NCBI RefSeq assembly: GCF_033096445.1
Contig: NZ_AP028155.1
Span: forward strand, 4,593,880 to 4,657,879
DNA: 64,000 nt
Origin: Butyricimonas faecihominis
GTDB lineage: Bacteria; Bacteroidota; Bacteroidia; Bacteroidales; Marinifilaceae
Direction of reading: 5' to 3'
In this document: positions 25,209 to 35,523 of the stretch, piece by piece
Position numbering within the stretch: position 1 is the first letter of the stretch
Layout: each line of letters starts with the position of its first letter
Position numbers and translations under genes: made by a program
The notes under the pieces: generated by a model
The model's database searches: none
What the model was told of the DNA's origin: nothing
What the model saw: only the letters and a program-made list of their open reading frames with translations

Positions 25209-26177
25209 ATGGAAAAAAAATTAGCAGTTATCGCGTTGGGAGGTAATGCTCTTTTGAGAGGAAATCAAAAAGGTACTATTGAAGAGCAAAATGCCAATAC
25301 CATCGACACTTTGGAGAATTTGGTATATTTAATAAAAGAAGGATATAATCTGATTATTTCTCATGGAAACGGTCCTCAGGTTGGAAACGTTTTGATGGAT
25401 AACGCTGCCGGTGTGGAGAAATATGACAATGCCGCTATGCCATTGGATGTTTGTGTGGCTTTCACGCAAGGACAAATCGGGTACATGATTGAACGTAATT
25501 TACGTAATATCTTGAAAGAACACGGGCTACAACGTAACGTGATCTCCATGGTATCACAGGTGATTGTTGACAAGAACGATCCGGCTTTACAGAATCCGAC
25601 CAAACGGGTAGGAAAAATTTACATGAAGGATGAGGCTGATAAATTAGCTCAAGAGAAAGGTTGGGTGTTCAAAGAAGAGATCAAGGTAGAAGGTGGTTGG
25701 CGTCGAGTGGTTCCTTCGCCGGATCCGAAAGATTTTATGAATGCTGATTTGGTAGAGCGTTTGGCTCGTGAAGGAAACATCGTGATCACGACCGGTGGGG
25801 GTGGTATTCCGGTATATATTGATGAGAAAGGTGATATTCAACCGATCGAAGGGGTAATCGACAAGGATTTGGCTTCAGCCATGGTTGGAACCCGTGTAAA
25901 AGCGGATGAATTCTATATTTTGACGGATGTGCCTTATATTTATAAGGATTACAAGAAACCAACAGAGAAAAAATTGGAATTCCTTGATTATGCCGATACG
26001 ATGAAGTATTTGGAAGAGGGAGTTTTTGCGGAAGGTAGTATGGCCCCGAAAATTCGGGCTTGTTTGCGCTTCGTGAAAGCCGGAGGGCAAAAATCCGTTA
26101 TCACGGAGGCAACCAAGTTGGAAGATCGGAGATATGGTTCCAAGATTACAATGGAATACGAGGATGACAGAAGATAA
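25209..26177 (+). CDS. arcC: Carbamate kinase
   Basis: 322 residues; converts carbamoyl phosphate plus ADP into ATP, CO2 and ammonia. Signatures: LAVIALGGNALLRG, ISHGNGPQVGN, TQGQIGYMIERNL, VVPSPDPKDF, ITTGGGGIPV and GSMAPKIRACLRFV. The ornithine carbamoyltransferase gene follows 133 bp later, so together they can take citrulline to ornithine and ATP; arginine deiminase is not in the window. A -7 element TAGCTTTG lies at about 25,150, but the spacing to the nearest TTG is short. Confidence 0.94.
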   Translation: MEKKLAVIALGGNALLRGNQKGTIEEQNANTIDTLENLVYLIKEGYNLIISHGNGPQVGNVLMDNAAGVEKYDNAAMPLDVCVAFTQGQIGYMIERNLRNILKEHGLQRNVISMVSQVIVDKNDPALQNPTKRVGKIYMKDEADKLAQEKGWVFKEEIKVEGGWRRVVPSPDPKDFMNADLVERLAREGNIVITTGGGGIPVYIDEKGDIQPIEGVIDKDLASAMVGTRVKADEFYILTDVPYIYKDYKKPTEKKLEFLDYADTMKYLEEGVFAEGSMAPKIRACLRFVKAGGQKSVITEATKLEDRRYGSKITMEYEDDRR

Positions 26178-26310
26178 TTGAGAATTTAAAACTAAGAATT
26201 GGTTTTAGTTTTCGTTAGGATATATTATTTTTGACCGTTTTTATAAAAGAAAGATGCTTGTTATTTTTCAATTTGAAATTTAAAATCATAAATCTAAAAT
26301 AAATAAAGTT

Positions 26311-27312
26311 ATGGCTTTTAATTTGAGAAACAGAAACTTTTTGAAGTTATTAGACTTCACTCCGAAAGAGATTAAATACATGTTGGATTTGGCTGCTGAT
26401 TTAAAGAAAGCAAAATATGCCGGCACCGAGCAACCTCGTTTGAAAGGTAAGAATATCGCTTTGATATTCGAGAAAACTTCAACTCGTACCCGTTGCGCTT
26501 TTGAAGTTGCAGCTTATGACCAAGGTGCTCATGTAACTTATCTTGGTCCTTCCGGATCTCAAATTGGAGTAAAAGAATCTATGGCTGATACGGCTCGCGT
26601 ATTGGGACGTATGTTTGATGGTATCGAGTATCGCGGTTTTGCTCAGGATATTGTTGAAGAATTGGCTCGTTATGCAGGAGTTCCGGTATGGAACGGTTTG
26701 ACCAATGAATTCCACCCGACTCAGATTCTGGCAGACTTTTTAACGATGATGGAGCATACCGACAAACCGTTGAATAAAGTGACTTTCGCTTATCTTGGTG
26801 ATGCTCGTTTCAACATGGGTAACTCGTTGATGGTAGGTGGAGCTAAAATGGGTATGGATGTTCGTATTGTTGCTCCGAAAGAATTGCAACCGGATGCAGA
26901 ATTGGTTGCTACTTGCAAGGCTATTGCAGAAGAGACTGGCGCTACTGTTACTATCACGGATAATGTAGAAGAAGGTGTGAAAGGTTGCGATTTCTTGTAC
27001 ACTGACGTATGGGTATCTATGGGCGAGCCTGCAGAAGTATGGGCAGAGCGTATCAAATTGTTGACCCCGTACCAAGTGAATAAGAGAGCTATGGAATTGA
27101 CTGGAAACAAGAACTGCAAATTCATGCACTGCTTGCCGGCATACCATAACTTGGAAACCCAAGTAGGTCGTGACGTTTACAAACAATTCGGAATGAACGG
27201 ATTGGAAGTAACCGAGGAAGTATTCGAATCAGAGAACTCTATCGTGTTCGACGAGGCAGAAAACCGTATGCACACGATCAAGGCTGTGATGGTTGCTACT
27301 TTGGGTGACTAA
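26311..27312 (+). CDS. argF: Ornithine carbamoyltransferase
   Basis: 333 residues. Carbamoyl-phosphate site STRTR (57-61), then [27 protein letters not shown], the second site [33 protein letters not shown] and the ornithine site FMHCLPAYH. The sequence style is like E. coli ArgF/ArgI, which does not separate anabolic from catabolic enzymes. Being next to carbamate kinase suggests a catabolic (ArcB-like) role, by inference. The transcript ends at a GC-rich hairpin. Confidence 0.93.
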   Translation: MAFNLRNRNFLKLLDFTPKEIKYMLDLAADLKKAKYAGTEQPRLKGKNIALIFEKTSTRTRCAFEVAAYDQGAHVTYLGPSGSQIGVKESMADTARVLGRMFDGIEYRGFAQDIVEELARYAGVPVWNGLTNEFHPTQILADFLTMMEHTDKPLNKVTFAYLGDARFNMGNSLMVGGAKMGMDVRIVAPKELQPDAELVATCKAIAEETGATVTITDNVEEGVKGCDFLYTDVWVSMGEPAEVWAERIKLLTPYQVNKRAMELTGNKNCKFMHCLPAYHNLETQVGRDVYKQFGMNGLEVTEEVFESENSIVFDEAENRMHTIKAVMVATLGD

Positions 27313-27346
27313 TTACGTATAGGTCTTTTTACTAAGAATATATTCC

Positions 27347-27390
27347 GGGCGGTCCTGTCGTAGAAATTCGACAGGGCTGCTCTTTTTGTT
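27347..27390 (+). terminator. Terminator after argF
   Basis: GTCCTGTCG and CGACAGGGC pair around TAGAAATT, with further outer pairs GGGC/GCTC, then TTTTTG. Confidence 0.75.
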
Positions 27391-27412
27391 TCCTTATGAT
27401 GTTCGTGGTTGA

Positions 27413-27667
27413 GAAATACACGTAATACAATTAAAAATTATTTGTGAGGAAGGTTATTCTTCTGCTGACGATCAGGTGTATGCCGTGTTGTACGAAACCG
27501 TGTTGAAGAGAGGTAAGCTTATTTTGTTGAGAGCTCGTGGAGAGAACGGGAACACGAGTGAATCCTTGCCGGAAGAGTGGGATCCTGCGAATGTGAAAGG
27601 ATATGCTTTTGCTACCACGAAAAATGGGAAAGCTGCATCGGATAGTGTTTGTCTGACGATAGCTTGA
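27413..27667 (+). pseudogene. 3' remnant of a DUF6266-like gene
   Basis: An open frame from the TGA at 27,410 to TGA at 27,665 with no ATG start. Its product, ADDQVYAVLYETVLKRGK then ENGNTSESLPEEWDPANVKGYAFATTKNGK, is the last domain of the DUF6266-like proteins at 2,562-3,854. Compare LYGAIYETQMGRSRK, WELPKDW and VIYGFATTADGQ there. The first two-thirds of such a gene are missing. A terminator hairpin still follows. I read it as a decayed copy rather than a working 63-residue gene with a GTG start. Confidence 0.65.
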
Positions 27668-27676
27668 TAAAAAGTG

Positions 27677-27698
27677 AAGCCTCCTGAAAGGGAGGCTT
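27677..27698. terminator. Terminator between the DUF6266 remnant and the STAS gene
   Basis: AAGCCTCC (27,677-27,684) and GGAGGCTT (27,691-27,698) around TGAAAG; usable on both strands. Confidence 0.75.
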
Positions 27699-27704
27699 TA
27701 TCTT

Positions 27705-28049
27705 TTATTTCGCATAGTCTGCCATGCAGCTTTCACGGGTTCCGGTGATGTCGAAGATCACTTGCAGGTGCAAGAGTTCAAATATTTTCAACACTTCCGG
27801 CGTGAGGTTGCAAAGTTTTAGGCTGGAGCCGACACTTTTCGCTGTTTTGAAAAGAGCGATGATACAACCGATGGCGCTACTATCTACAAATTCAATGTCG
27901 TGAAAGTCGAAGAGCATTCGACAATCTTTATTATTTAACAAAGGTCTAAGTTCCGTTTTCACTTCGTCAGCCGACGCTAACGTGAAACGAGTCACGTCTA
28001 CGAATTCGACAATGGTGATACCATTTTGTTCTGTTACTTTTAGAATCAT
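27705..28049 (-). CDS. STAS-domain anti-sigma-factor antagonist-like protein
   Basis: 114 residues, a single STAS domain: ITIVEFVDVTRFTLASADEVKTEL, CRMLFDFHDIEFVDSSAIGCIIALFKTAKSVG, LKLCNLTPEVLKIFELLHL. The phosphorylatable serine of SpoIIAA-like proteins is in DSSAIG (Ser57/Ser58). It could act in a partner-switching pathway, but no kinase or phosphatase lies nearby. It is transcribed alone, divergent from gcvT. Confidence 0.85.
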   Translation of the reverse strand: MILKVTEQNGITIVEFVDVTRFTLASADEVKTELRPLLNNKDCRMLFDFHDIEFVDSSAIGCIIALFKTAKSVGSSLKLCNLTPEVLKIFELLHLQVIFDITGTRESCMADYAK

Positions 28050-28290
28050 TGTTTAATTAGTTTCTAAGGATTAATATGTAGTAAATTTATTCACAGTTGA
28101 ATTAAGCAAAAGTAATCATTTTTACCGAGATTGCAAATAAGTTTACGGGCGGTTTGTTTCTGATTTCGAAGATTCAATTGACGTGCTAATATTTTTTTAG
28201 AAAGGGTAGGCAAGAACAATAAAAGTTTTAACTTTGCAGAGTGTTATTGTTATACTTTATAATATAATGAATATTTAAACGATATAAAAA

Positions 28291-29388
28291 ATGAAGACTA
28301 CTCCATTTACACATTTCCATGAGGAGCTTGGGGCAAGAATGGCTCCTTTTGCCGGCTACAATATGCCGATTGAATATACCGGTATTAAAGACGAACACAA
28401 CACGGTTCGTGAAAAAGTGGGTGTATTTGATGTTTCTCACATGGGTGAATTTTGGGTAAAAGGCCCGAAAGCTTTCGAATTGGTACAGAAACTTACTTCT
28501 AACGATGTGGCGGCTCTTACGGATGGCAAGGTTCAATATAGCTGTTTCCCAAATGAAACGGGAGGTATCGTGGATGACCTTTTGGTATATCGTTTCAGCG
28601 CCGAGAAATATTTGTTGGTTGTGAATGCGGCCAATATCGAGAAGGACTGGGCATGGTGTACGAAATGGGCAAAAGAATTAGGTATGAACGTGGATACCGA
28701 TTTGGAAAACGCTTCTGATAATATTTGCCAGCTTGCTGTTCAAGGTCCTTTGGCATTGAAAGCAATGCAAAAATTAACCACAGCTAACGTGGTAGATATG
28801 GAATATTATACTTTCCAAGAGATCCCGTTTGCAGGAATCGATAAAGTGATTTTCTCCACGACCGGATATACCGGGGCGGGTGGTTGCGAGATTTATGCAT
28901 ACGTGAAAGATGCCGAGAAACTTTGGCATGCCGTGTTTGAGGCTGGGGCTGAATTCGGAATCAAACCTGCCGGGTTAGGTTCTCGTGATACCTTGCGTCT
29001 GGAAGCAGGTTTCTGCTTGTACGGACACGAAATTGACGATGATCATTCTCCTATCGAGGCTGGTTTGGGCTGGATCACGAAATTCGTGCCGGGAAATGAT
29101 TTCATTAACCGTGCTTATCATGAAAAAATGAAAGCGGATAAGCCGAGCCGTTACATGAAGCCGTTCGAACTTCAAGATAAGGGTATTGCTCGCCAAGGAT
29201 ACGTAATCGAGGATGCAGAAGGAAACGAGATCGGGGTAGTTTGCTCCGGAACTGTTTCTCCTTGGACCGGGAAGTCAATCGGTACGGGATACGTGAAGAG
29301 TGGTTTCCACAAGCTGGATACGGAGATCTTCATTCGTGTAAGAAACAAAGCTTTGAAAGCTAAAATTGTCAAGACCCCGTTCTTTTAG
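28291..29388 (+). CDS. gcvT: Aminomethyltransferase (glycine cleavage T protein)
   Basis: 365 residues. It takes the aminomethyl group from lipoylated H protein and makes methylene-tetrahydrofolate and ammonia. Signatures: [63 protein letters not shown] (folate site), [21 protein letters not shown] and the C-terminal beta barrel with [18 protein letters not shown]. The P and H genes are not in the window. A TAACTTTG -7 element is at 28,229-28,236. Confidence 0.94.
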   Translation: MKTTPFTHFHEELGARMAPFAGYNMPIEYTGIKDEHNTVREKVGVFDVSHMGEFWVKGPKAFELVQKLTSNDVAALTDGKVQYSCFPNETGGIVDDLLVYRFSAEKYLLVVNAANIEKDWAWCTKWAKELGMNVDTDLENASDNICQLAVQGPLALKAMQKLTTANVVDMEYYTFQEIPFAGIDKVIFSTTGYTGAGGCEIYAYVKDAEKLWHAVFEAGAEFGIKPAGLGSRDTLRLEAGFCLYGHEIDDDHSPIEAGLGWITKFVPGNDFINRAYHEKMKADKPSRYMKPFELQDKGIARQGYVIEDAEGNEIGVVCSGTVSPWTGKSIGTGYVKSGFHKLDTEIFIRVRNKALKAKIVKTPFF

Positions 29389-29415
29389 TCGGGTGCTTTT
29401 GAGCTAGACGATAAC

Positions 29416-29446
29416 TAAGCACCCGGGAACGGGTGCTTAGTCTTTT
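29416..29446 (+). terminator. Terminator after gcvT
   Basis: CTAAGCACCCG and CGGGTGCTTAG pair around GGAA, followed by TCTTTTT. Confidence 0.85.
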
Positions 29447-29613
29447 TATAGAAGCAAAAACGTTTTCGAAGATGTTGAAGCTGTTGATTATTAGGCGGTA
29501 ATAAAAACGAATAAAAATTACGGAAAAAAGTCTTTTATATGGACTTATTTTGCATCTTTGTAACGCGATTGCAAACAAGATTTTAATTAATTATCTACTT
29601 AAATATTTTAGAG

Positions 29614-30687
29614 ATGAGAAAACACATTTTTAATGCCGGACCATGTAAATTGCCGGATTCTACATTGGAAAATGTATCAAAAGCAGTATTAGAGTTCGGT
29701 AACACGGGACAATCAATCATGGAAGTGTCTCACCGTTCTGCAGATTTTCAAGCTGTTTACGAAGAGGCTGTTGCCTTGTTCAAAGAAGTATTGAATATTC
29801 CGGAAGGATACTCGGTTCTTTTCTTGGGTGGTGGTGCTAGTATGCAGTTCTGCATGATCCCCTTCAACTTCTTGAAAACGAAAGCTGCCTATGTAAATAC
29901 CGGAACTTGGTCAACTGCAGCTATTAAAGAGGCTAAAATGTGGGGTGAAGTTGAAATCGTTGCTTCTTCTGAGGCTGATGGATTTACTTATTATCCTGAA
30001 TTCACGATTCCTTCAGACGTGGATTACATGCACATCACTTCAAACAACACGATCCGCGGTACGGAAATTTTCTATGATCCGACTTCTCCGGTGCCTTTGA
30101 TTTGTGATATGTCTTCTGATATTTGCAGCCGTCCGGTTGACGTGTCTAAATATGCCATGATCTATGGTGGATGCCAGAAGAACCTCGGACCTGCCGGTGT
30201 AACCTTCGTGATCATTAAAGATGATTTCTTGAACAACGTGGTAGCTGACAGAATGATCCCGACTATGTTGAGATACAAAACTCACGTGGATAAAGAATCA
30301 ATGTACAACACTCCTCCATGTATCAATATTTTCGGGGTGAAAGAAACCTTGAAATGGGTAAAAGCAATGGGTGGTGTTGAAGCTATGGAGAAATTAGCTA
30401 TCGAAAGAGCTGATATGCTTTATGCTGAATTGGAAAGAAGCAAAGTATTCCGTCCGGTTGTAAAAGAAGGTTCTCGTTCAAGAATGAACATTCCTTTCTT
30501 GTTAAGAGAAGGATACGAGTCATTGGAGAAAGAATTCCTTGATTTCGCTAAGACTAAAAACTTGGTAGGACTGAAAGGACACCGTTCAGTAGGTGGATTC
30601 CGTGCTTCTACTTATAACGCTTGTACAATCGAAGACGTGAAAGCTTTGGTTGCTGCAATGCAAGAATTTGAAGCAAAACATATTTAA
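29614..30687 (+). CDS. serC: Phosphoserine aminotransferase
   Basis: 357 residues; a class V PLP aminotransferase making phosphoserine from 3-phosphohydroxypyruvate (also used in pyridoxal phosphate synthesis). It opens with FNAGPCKLP, has the PLP lysine Lys189 in [11 protein letters not shown], and ends in [24 protein letters not shown]. First of the group serC-serA-DUF1015, spaced by about 100 bp each. Confidence 0.95.
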   Translation: MRKHIFNAGPCKLPDSTLENVSKAVLEFGNTGQSIMEVSHRSADFQAVYEEAVALFKEVLNIPEGYSVLFLGGGASMQFCMIPFNFLKTKAAYVNTGTWSTAAIKEAKMWGEVEIVASSEADGFTYYPEFTIPSDVDYMHITSNNTIRGTEIFYDPTSPVPLICDMSSDICSRPVDVSKYAMIYGGCQKNLGPAGVTFVIIKDDFLNNVVADRMIPTMLRYKTHVDKESMYNTPPCINIFGVKETLKWVKAMGGVEAMEKLAIERADMLYAELERSKVFRPVVKEGSRSRMNIPFLLREGYESLEKEFLDFAKTKNLVGLKGHRSVGGFRASTYNACTIEDVKALVAAMQEFEAKHI

Positions 30688-30790
30688 TATTGACGATTTA
30701 CGATTTCGGATGTAGAATTGTCTTTCATGAAAATGAAGGCAATGATGGTCTGAAATCGTAAATCTTTTTTCATTTAAAATTGTAATTATC

Positions 30791-31708
30791 ATGACTAAAG
30801 TATTAATCGCTACAGATAAACCGTTTGCTCCGGTTGCCGTTAACGGAATCAGAGAAATCGTAGAAGCTCAAGGATATGAGTTAGTTTTATTAGAAAAATA
30901 TACTTCACAAGACGAGTTGATCGCTGCCGTTGCTGATGTTGACGCTATGATCATCCGTTCAGACAAAGCTACCAAAGAAGTAATCGAGGCTGCTAAGAAT
31001 TTGAAAGTAATCGTTCGTGCCGGTGCAGGATATGATAACATCGACTTGGCTGCTTGTACTGCTCACAATGTAGTGGCTATGAACACTCCGGGACAAAACT
31101 CAAACGCTGTGGCCGAGTTGGCTTTCGGTATGATGGTTTACATGGCTCGTAACTTCTTCAACGGAAAATCAGGTTCCGAGTTGAAAGGTAAGAAGATCGG
31201 TATCCACGCTTACGGGAACGTTGGACAAAACGTTGGACGTATCGCTCGCGGATTCGGAATGGAAGTTTACGCTTTCGACCCGTTCATGACTGATGAGCAA
31301 ATCAAAAATGCCGGGGCAATCCCGTTACATTCAGCTGAGGAAATGTACAAGATGTGTCAATACATCTCTTTGCATATCCCGGCAACAGAACAAACCAAGA
31401 AATCAATCAATTATGATTTGTTGAAAGATATGCCGAAGGGGGCTGTTTTGGTGAACACCGCTCGTAAGGAAGTTATCGACGAGGAAGGTTTGGCTAAATT
31501 GATGGAAGAAAGAGCTGATTTCCACTATATCACGGATATCGCTCCGGATTGTGATTGTTTCAGCAAATTCGAAGGCCGTTTCTTCGCTACCCCGAAAAAG
31601 ATGGGCGCTCAAACAGAAGAGGCTAACGTTAACGCAGGATTGGCTGCTGCTCACCAGATCGTGAACTTCATAGAGAAAGGTGACGAGAAATTCAGAGTAA
31701 ACAAATAA
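30791..31708 (+). CDS. serA: D-3-phosphoglycerate dehydrogenase
   Basis: 305 residues, a short SerA without the C-terminal ACT domain, as common in Bacteroidetes; so serine feedback through an ACT domain is not expected. Signatures: VRAGAGYDNIDLAAC, the NAD loop KIGIHAYGNVGQNVGRIARGFG (Gly-x-Gly with variation), QYISLHIPATEQTKKSI and LVNTARKEVIDEEGL. It makes 3-phosphohydroxypyruvate for SerC. Confidence 0.92.
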   Translation: MTKVLIATDKPFAPVAVNGIREIVEAQGYELVLLEKYTSQDELIAAVADVDAMIIRSDKATKEVIEAAKNLKVIVRAGAGYDNIDLAACTAHNVVAMNTPGQNSNAVAELAFGMMVYMARNFFNGKSGSELKGKKIGIHAYGNVGQNVGRIARGFGMEVYAFDPFMTDEQIKNAGAIPLHSAEEMYKMCQYISLHIPATEQTKKSINYDLLKDMPKGAVLVNTARKEVIDEEGLAKLMEERADFHYITDIAPDCDCFSKFEGRFFATPKKMGAQTEEANVNAGLAAAHQIVNFIEKGDEKFRVNK

Positions 31709-31822
31709 ATCAATTTTAGATTTACGATTTATGATTCTGTGATTTTTCACGGCGCTATTTGAAGCGTGGATCTGTGTGGTTGGAATCATTAAATCGTAAA
31801 TCGTTAAATCATAAATATACTT

Positions 31823-33073
31823 ATGGCAATAGTAAAACCATTCAAAGGATTACGTACACCATCTCAAGAAGTTTGTGAGGAACTGGCGTGTCTACCTTAC
31901 GATGTGATGAATTCAGAGGAAGCAGCACAAATGGCTGCAGGAAAACCTCGTTCATTATTACATGTTACCAGAGCTGAGATTGACTGCCCTGCAGGAACTG
32001 ATATTCACTCCGAGACTGTTTATAACAAGAGCGTGGAGAATTTCAATATGTTTCAGGAAAAGGGATGGTTGGTTCAGGATGAGGATGCTAAATTTTATAT
32101 CTACGCCCAGACTATGGACGGAAGAACTCAATATGGTATCGTAGGTTGTGCCGCTTGTGAGGATTACATGAACGGGATTATCAAGAAACACGAGTTGACT
32201 CGTCCGGATAAGGAAGAGGATCGTATGATCTTGACCCGTTATGTAAAAGCTAACTTGGAACCGGTATTCTTTGCTTACAAGGCTGTTCCGGAAATCGACG
32301 CTATTGTTGAGGACATCGTGAAGAGTAGGAAAGCTGACTATGATTTCGTGGCAGAGGACGGATTCGGTCATCACTTCTGGGCTATCAACTGCCCGGAGAC
32401 CAACAAACGTTTGGAGGAATTATTTGCAACGAAAGTTCCTTACACGTATGTTGCTGACGGACACCATAGAACTGCTGCTGCTGCTCGTATCGGTGCCGAG
32501 TTCAAATCAAAGAACCCGAACCACGATGGTACGGAAGAATATAATTTCTTCATGGCTGTTCACTTCCCGGATCATCAGTTGAAAATCATTGATTACAACC
32601 GTGTTGTAAAAGATTTGAACGGTTTGACCGAAGAGCAATTGTTGGCTAAATTGGGTGAACATTTCACGGTTGAAGATATGGGTACGGAGATTTACCACCC
32701 GGCTAAATTACATGAATTCAGCATGTACTTAGGCGGAAGATGGTATAAATTGACGGCTAAACCGGGAAGTTACGATGATAATGACCCGATCGGAGTATTG
32801 GACGTAACGATCCTTTCTAACCATGTATTGGCTGACATCTTAGATATTCAAGATTTGCGTACTTCTAAACGGATTGATTTCGTGGGCGGTATTCGCGGAT
32901 TGGGTGAATTGAAACGTCGTGTTGATAATGGCGAGATGAAAGTGGCTTTCGCTTTGTACCCTGTTTCTATGGAGCAATTGATCAATATTGCCGATACCGG
33001 TAATATCATGCCTCCGAAGACGACTTGGTTCGAGCCGAAACTTCGTTCTGGAATGGTAATCCACAAGATCTAA
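31823..33073 (+). CDS. DUF1015 family protein of the serine gene group
   Basis: 416 residues, a full-length DUF1015 protein: IVKPFKGLRTPSQ, ACLPYDVMNSEEAA near the start, YVADGHHRTAAAARIGAE in the middle (the best conserved motif), and LYPVSMEQLINIADTGNIMPPKTTWFEPKLRSGMVIHKI at the end. The family is widespread but poorly characterised. Its place straight behind serC-serA suggests a role in serine synthesis, for example the missing phosphoserine phosphatase step or its control. That is inference from position. Confidence 0.85.
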   Translation: MAIVKPFKGLRTPSQEVCEELACLPYDVMNSEEAAQMAAGKPRSLLHVTRAEIDCPAGTDIHSETVYNKSVENFNMFQEKGWLVQDEDAKFYIYAQTMDGRTQYGIVGCAACEDYMNGIIKKHELTRPDKEEDRMILTRYVKANLEPVFFAYKAVPEIDAIVEDIVKSRKADYDFVAEDGFGHHFWAINCPETNKRLEELFATKVPYTYVADGHHRTAAAARIGAEFKSKNPNHDGTEEYNFFMAVHFPDHQLKIIDYNRVVKDLNGLTEEQLLAKLGEHFTVEDMGTEIYHPAKLHEFSMYLGGRWYKLTAKPGSYDDNDPIGVLDVTILSNHVLADILDIQDLRTSKRIDFVGGIRGLGELKRRVDNGEMKVAFALYPVSMEQLINIADTGNIMPPKTTWFEPKLRSGMVIHKI

Positions 33074-33091
33074 TAAGACTGGACTCGATAA

Positions 33092-33117
33092 AAAAGCGAC
33101 TCGAAAGAGTCGCTTTT
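33092..33117. terminator. Terminator between the DUF1015 gene and the ABC permease gene
   Basis: AAAAGCGACTC and GAGTCGCTTTT are perfect complements around GAAA; works on both strands. Confidence 0.88.
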
Positions 33118-33118
33118 C

Positions 33119-34459
33119 TTATGCTTTATAGCGAAGCCATTTGTATAATTCTTTCCATGTGACTTTCTTCCCGTACATGAGGATACCTACCCTGTAAATC
33201 TTACCGGATAACCACGTGAAGAAAAGGAAGGAACCGACGAGTAAACCCATTGAAGTGATGATTTCCCATGCAGGAACACCAAACGGTATACGTACAAGCA
33301 TGACGACCGGAGAGGTGAATGGGATGAGAGAACTCCAGAATACCATGGGTGATTCGGGGCTTTTCATGGCAGCAACACCGATGTAAAGGGCGACAACCAG
33401 AATGATAGACAGAGGGGTCATGAATTGCTGGGAGTCCGTTTCATTATCAACGGCTGCTCCAATGGCGGCAAATAATGATGCATATAATAAATATCCTCCG
33501 ATGAAATAGAATAAGAAGGCTCCCACAAATTTCAAGATAAACATGGGATCAATGGTTTTTACCAGATTTTGGATGATTGCCAATTGTTCGGGGTTAATTT
33601 CCGTTCCTTGAGCAAACATATTTAGGTCGTTGGCATTTTTTAAAGCTTCCAAGTCAAGATTCGGCATGAAGAAAGCTTGAGAAATTAAAATAATACCTCC
33701 TCCCAAAACAATCCATATCAAAAATTGTACAAGTCCCACGGCAGCCACACCGATAATCTTTCCCAACAGGAACTGGAAGGGTTTTACCGAAGAAACTAAC
33801 ACTTCAATAATCCGATTCGTTTTTTCTTCGATAACACCTTTCATTACTTGAGAGGCATACATGAAAATAAAGAAGTAGATGATTAGCCCGGCAACCAGTC
33901 CGATAATTGACGTGATTTCAGACGAACTTTCTTTGGCATCTCCAGTGTCCGTGACAAGTAATGTCCTCACCAGTACGGGAGTTTTGGTGGCATCCAATTC
34001 CGTTTCCAAATCCGGCATCTGGGTTTTAGCAATCACTTCAGCACGTTTGACAGTTTCTATTTTCTGGCGTAATTGTGATGCAATCTCGTTTTTCAATTCC
34101 ATGGGAACTTGAGACGTTGAGAATACCGGAATTTCGGCATGGGTCATGACATTGGCCGGGATGCGGGTAATGGCGTAAAAATCGTTCTTTTTCAGAAAAT
34201 CAATATAGTCTGTTTCCGGTATCTCCTGATCGATATACGTGAAACTCGTGTTATTGATTTTTTGAAGCGGGGTTTCTAACGTTGATTCGTTGATAACGGC
34301 AATTGTACGCTCTTGGCTGTCGTCTCGTAGTAGCATCCACATGAGGAAAGCGTAGAATAACGCAAACAGGATCGGGACAAAAATGGTGACGACAAGGAAG
34401 GTCTTTTTACGGACTCTTGTGGTAAATTCCCGGTTTATGATAATGAGTATCTTGTTCAT
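33119..34459 (-). CDS. ABC transporter permease, NatB-like
   Basis: 446 residues from ATG at 34,459 (MNKILIIINREFTTRVRKK). The ORF is open further upstream, but that part translates the AATTGAA repeat (NFQFS...) and is rejected. An N-terminal membrane helix is followed by a 150-residue extracytoplasmic domain (QEIPETDYIDFLKKNDFYAI ...), then five or six C-terminal helices (GLVAGLIIYFFIFMYASQVMKG with EEKTNRIIEVLVSSVKPFQFLLGKIIG). This is the ABC-2 exporter layout of NatB (Na+ efflux) proteins. Substrate cannot be told. It follows its ATPase gene. Confidence 0.85.
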   Translation of the reverse strand: MNKILIIINREFTTRVRKKTFLVVTIFVPILFALFYAFLMWMLLRDDSQERTIAVINESTLETPLQKINNTSFTYIDQEIPETDYIDFLKKNDFYAITRIPANVMTHAEIPVFSTSQVPMELKNEIASQLRQKIETVKRAEVIAKTQMPDLETELDATKTPVLVRTLLVTDTGDAKESSSEITSIIGLVAGLIIYFFIFMYASQVMKGVIEEKTNRIIEVLVSSVKPFQFLLGKIIGVAAVGLVQFLIWIVLGGGIILISQAFFMPNLDLEALKNANDLNMFAQGTEINPEQLAIIQNLVKTIDPMFILKFVGAFLFYFIGGYLLYASLFAAIGAAVDNETDSQQFMTPLSIILVVALYIGVAAMKSPESPMVFWSSLIPFTSPVVMLVRIPFGVPAWEIITSMGLLVGSFLFFTWLSGKIYRVGILMYGKKVTWKELYKWLRYKA

Positions 34460-34462
34460 TTT

Positions 34463-34497
34463 AATTGAAAATTGAAAATTGAAAATTGAAAATTGAA
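34463..34497. repeat. Five tandem copies of AATTGAA
   Basis: A 35-bp tract of the 7-bp unit AATTGAA lies 3 bp upstream of the permease ATG, between the two ABC genes. Confidence 0.9.
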
Positions 34498-34583
34498 TAT
34501 GAGGTTTGGGAAACGTCATTCTGATTTTCAATCTGGGATAATTATTTTAATTTAAAATTTGAAATCATAAATCTAAAAATTAT

Positions 34584-35504
34584 TTAGGCTTGCTCTTTTA
34601 CGAGTTTTATAAAGATATCGTTCATGCTGGGAATGATCTTTTGATAAGAGATGATGTCTGTTTGGGGCAGGACTCTTGACAAAAGGGTGTTTGCCGGGCA
34701 ATAAGTGTTTTGTTGCAAAATAATATCCTGACGGTCTCCTTCGACACGTTGAGATACTATCTCGAATTCTGAGCCGATTGTTTGTGCGGGTGAGAATTCT
34801 GGGTTGTAACGACAGCTGAGCTGGTATGTGTTACTGGCATACTTTTCACGAATCTGATTGATTGGTCCCTCGATGATCTTGCGTGATTTGTTGATTAAGG
34901 CGATATGGCTACAGATTTCTTCTACCGATCCCATGTTGTGTGTGGAAAAGATGATGGTTGTTCCTTTCTTGCGTAATTCGAGAATTTCCCGTTTCAGTAA
35001 TTCAACGTTGATGGGGTCGAAACCGCTAAAGGGTTCGTCAAAAATCAGCAATTCCGGTTCATGAAGTACCGTGGTGATAAATTGTACTTTTTGTGCCATA
35101 CCTTTGGATAGTTCTTCTACTTTTTTATCCCACCAAGCTTCAATCTCGAATTTCTCGAACCACATTTTAAGACGGACGATCGCCTCGTGTTTACTGATTC
35201 CTTTTAAGCGAGCCAAGTAAACGGCTTGTTCTCCGACTTTCATTTTTTTGTAGAGTCCTCGCTCTTCCGGAAGGTAACCAATCCGGTTGACATCAGACGG
35301 TTGCAGATGTTCATTTCTGAAAAATATTTCTCCTGAATCAGGGGCTGTGATTTGGTTAATAATTCGAATTAAGGAAGTTTTTCCGGCTCCATTAGGGCCT
35401 AGTAGCCCGTAGATGGCTCCCTCCGGGATATTGATTGACACGTCATCCAATGCCTTGTGGTTTGCATAGGTTTTGACGATGTTCAAGGCTTTGAAGAAAC
35501 TCAT
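34584..35504 (-). CDS. ABC transporter ATP-binding protein, NatA-like
   Basis: 306 residues. Walker A GPNGAGKTS (about 35-43), a variant signature LSKGMAQKVQF in place of LSGGQ, Walker B LLIFDEPFSGFDP, and the switch His in STHNMGSVEEIC. The C-terminal 90 residues are the DUF4162-type domain of drug/sodium exporters. It pairs with the permease encoded next. Upstream is the carboxyl carrier gene, 44 bp away, but a short inverted repeat (GGCTGCCGA/TCGGCAGCC, about 35,524-35,542) separates them. Confidence 0.9.
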   Translation of the reverse strand: MSFFKALNIVKTYANHKALDDVSINIPEGAIYGLLGPNGAGKTSLIRIINQITAPDSGEIFFRNEHLQPSDVNRIGYLPEERGLYKKMKVGEQAVYLARLKGISKHEAIVRLKMWFEKFEIEAWWDKKVEELSKGMAQKVQFITTVLHEPELLIFDEPFSGFDPINVELLKREILELRKKGTTIIFSTHNMGSVEEICSHIALINKSRKIIEGPINQIREKYASNTYQLSCRYNPEFSPAQTIGSEFEIVSQRVEGDRQDIILQQNTYCPANTLLSRVLPQTDIISYQKIIPSMNDIFIKLVKEQA

Positions 35505-35523
35505 AATCGGATATTTGTCAAAG

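Noticed and set aside
27476-27667. A functional 63-residue gene starting at GTG
   Set aside because: The frame is open further upstream without any ATG, and the product equals only the last domain of DUF6266-like proteins.
34463-34497. CRISPR-like array
   Set aside because: The 7-bp unit is repeated without spacers; no cas genes. No CRISPR array is present in the window.
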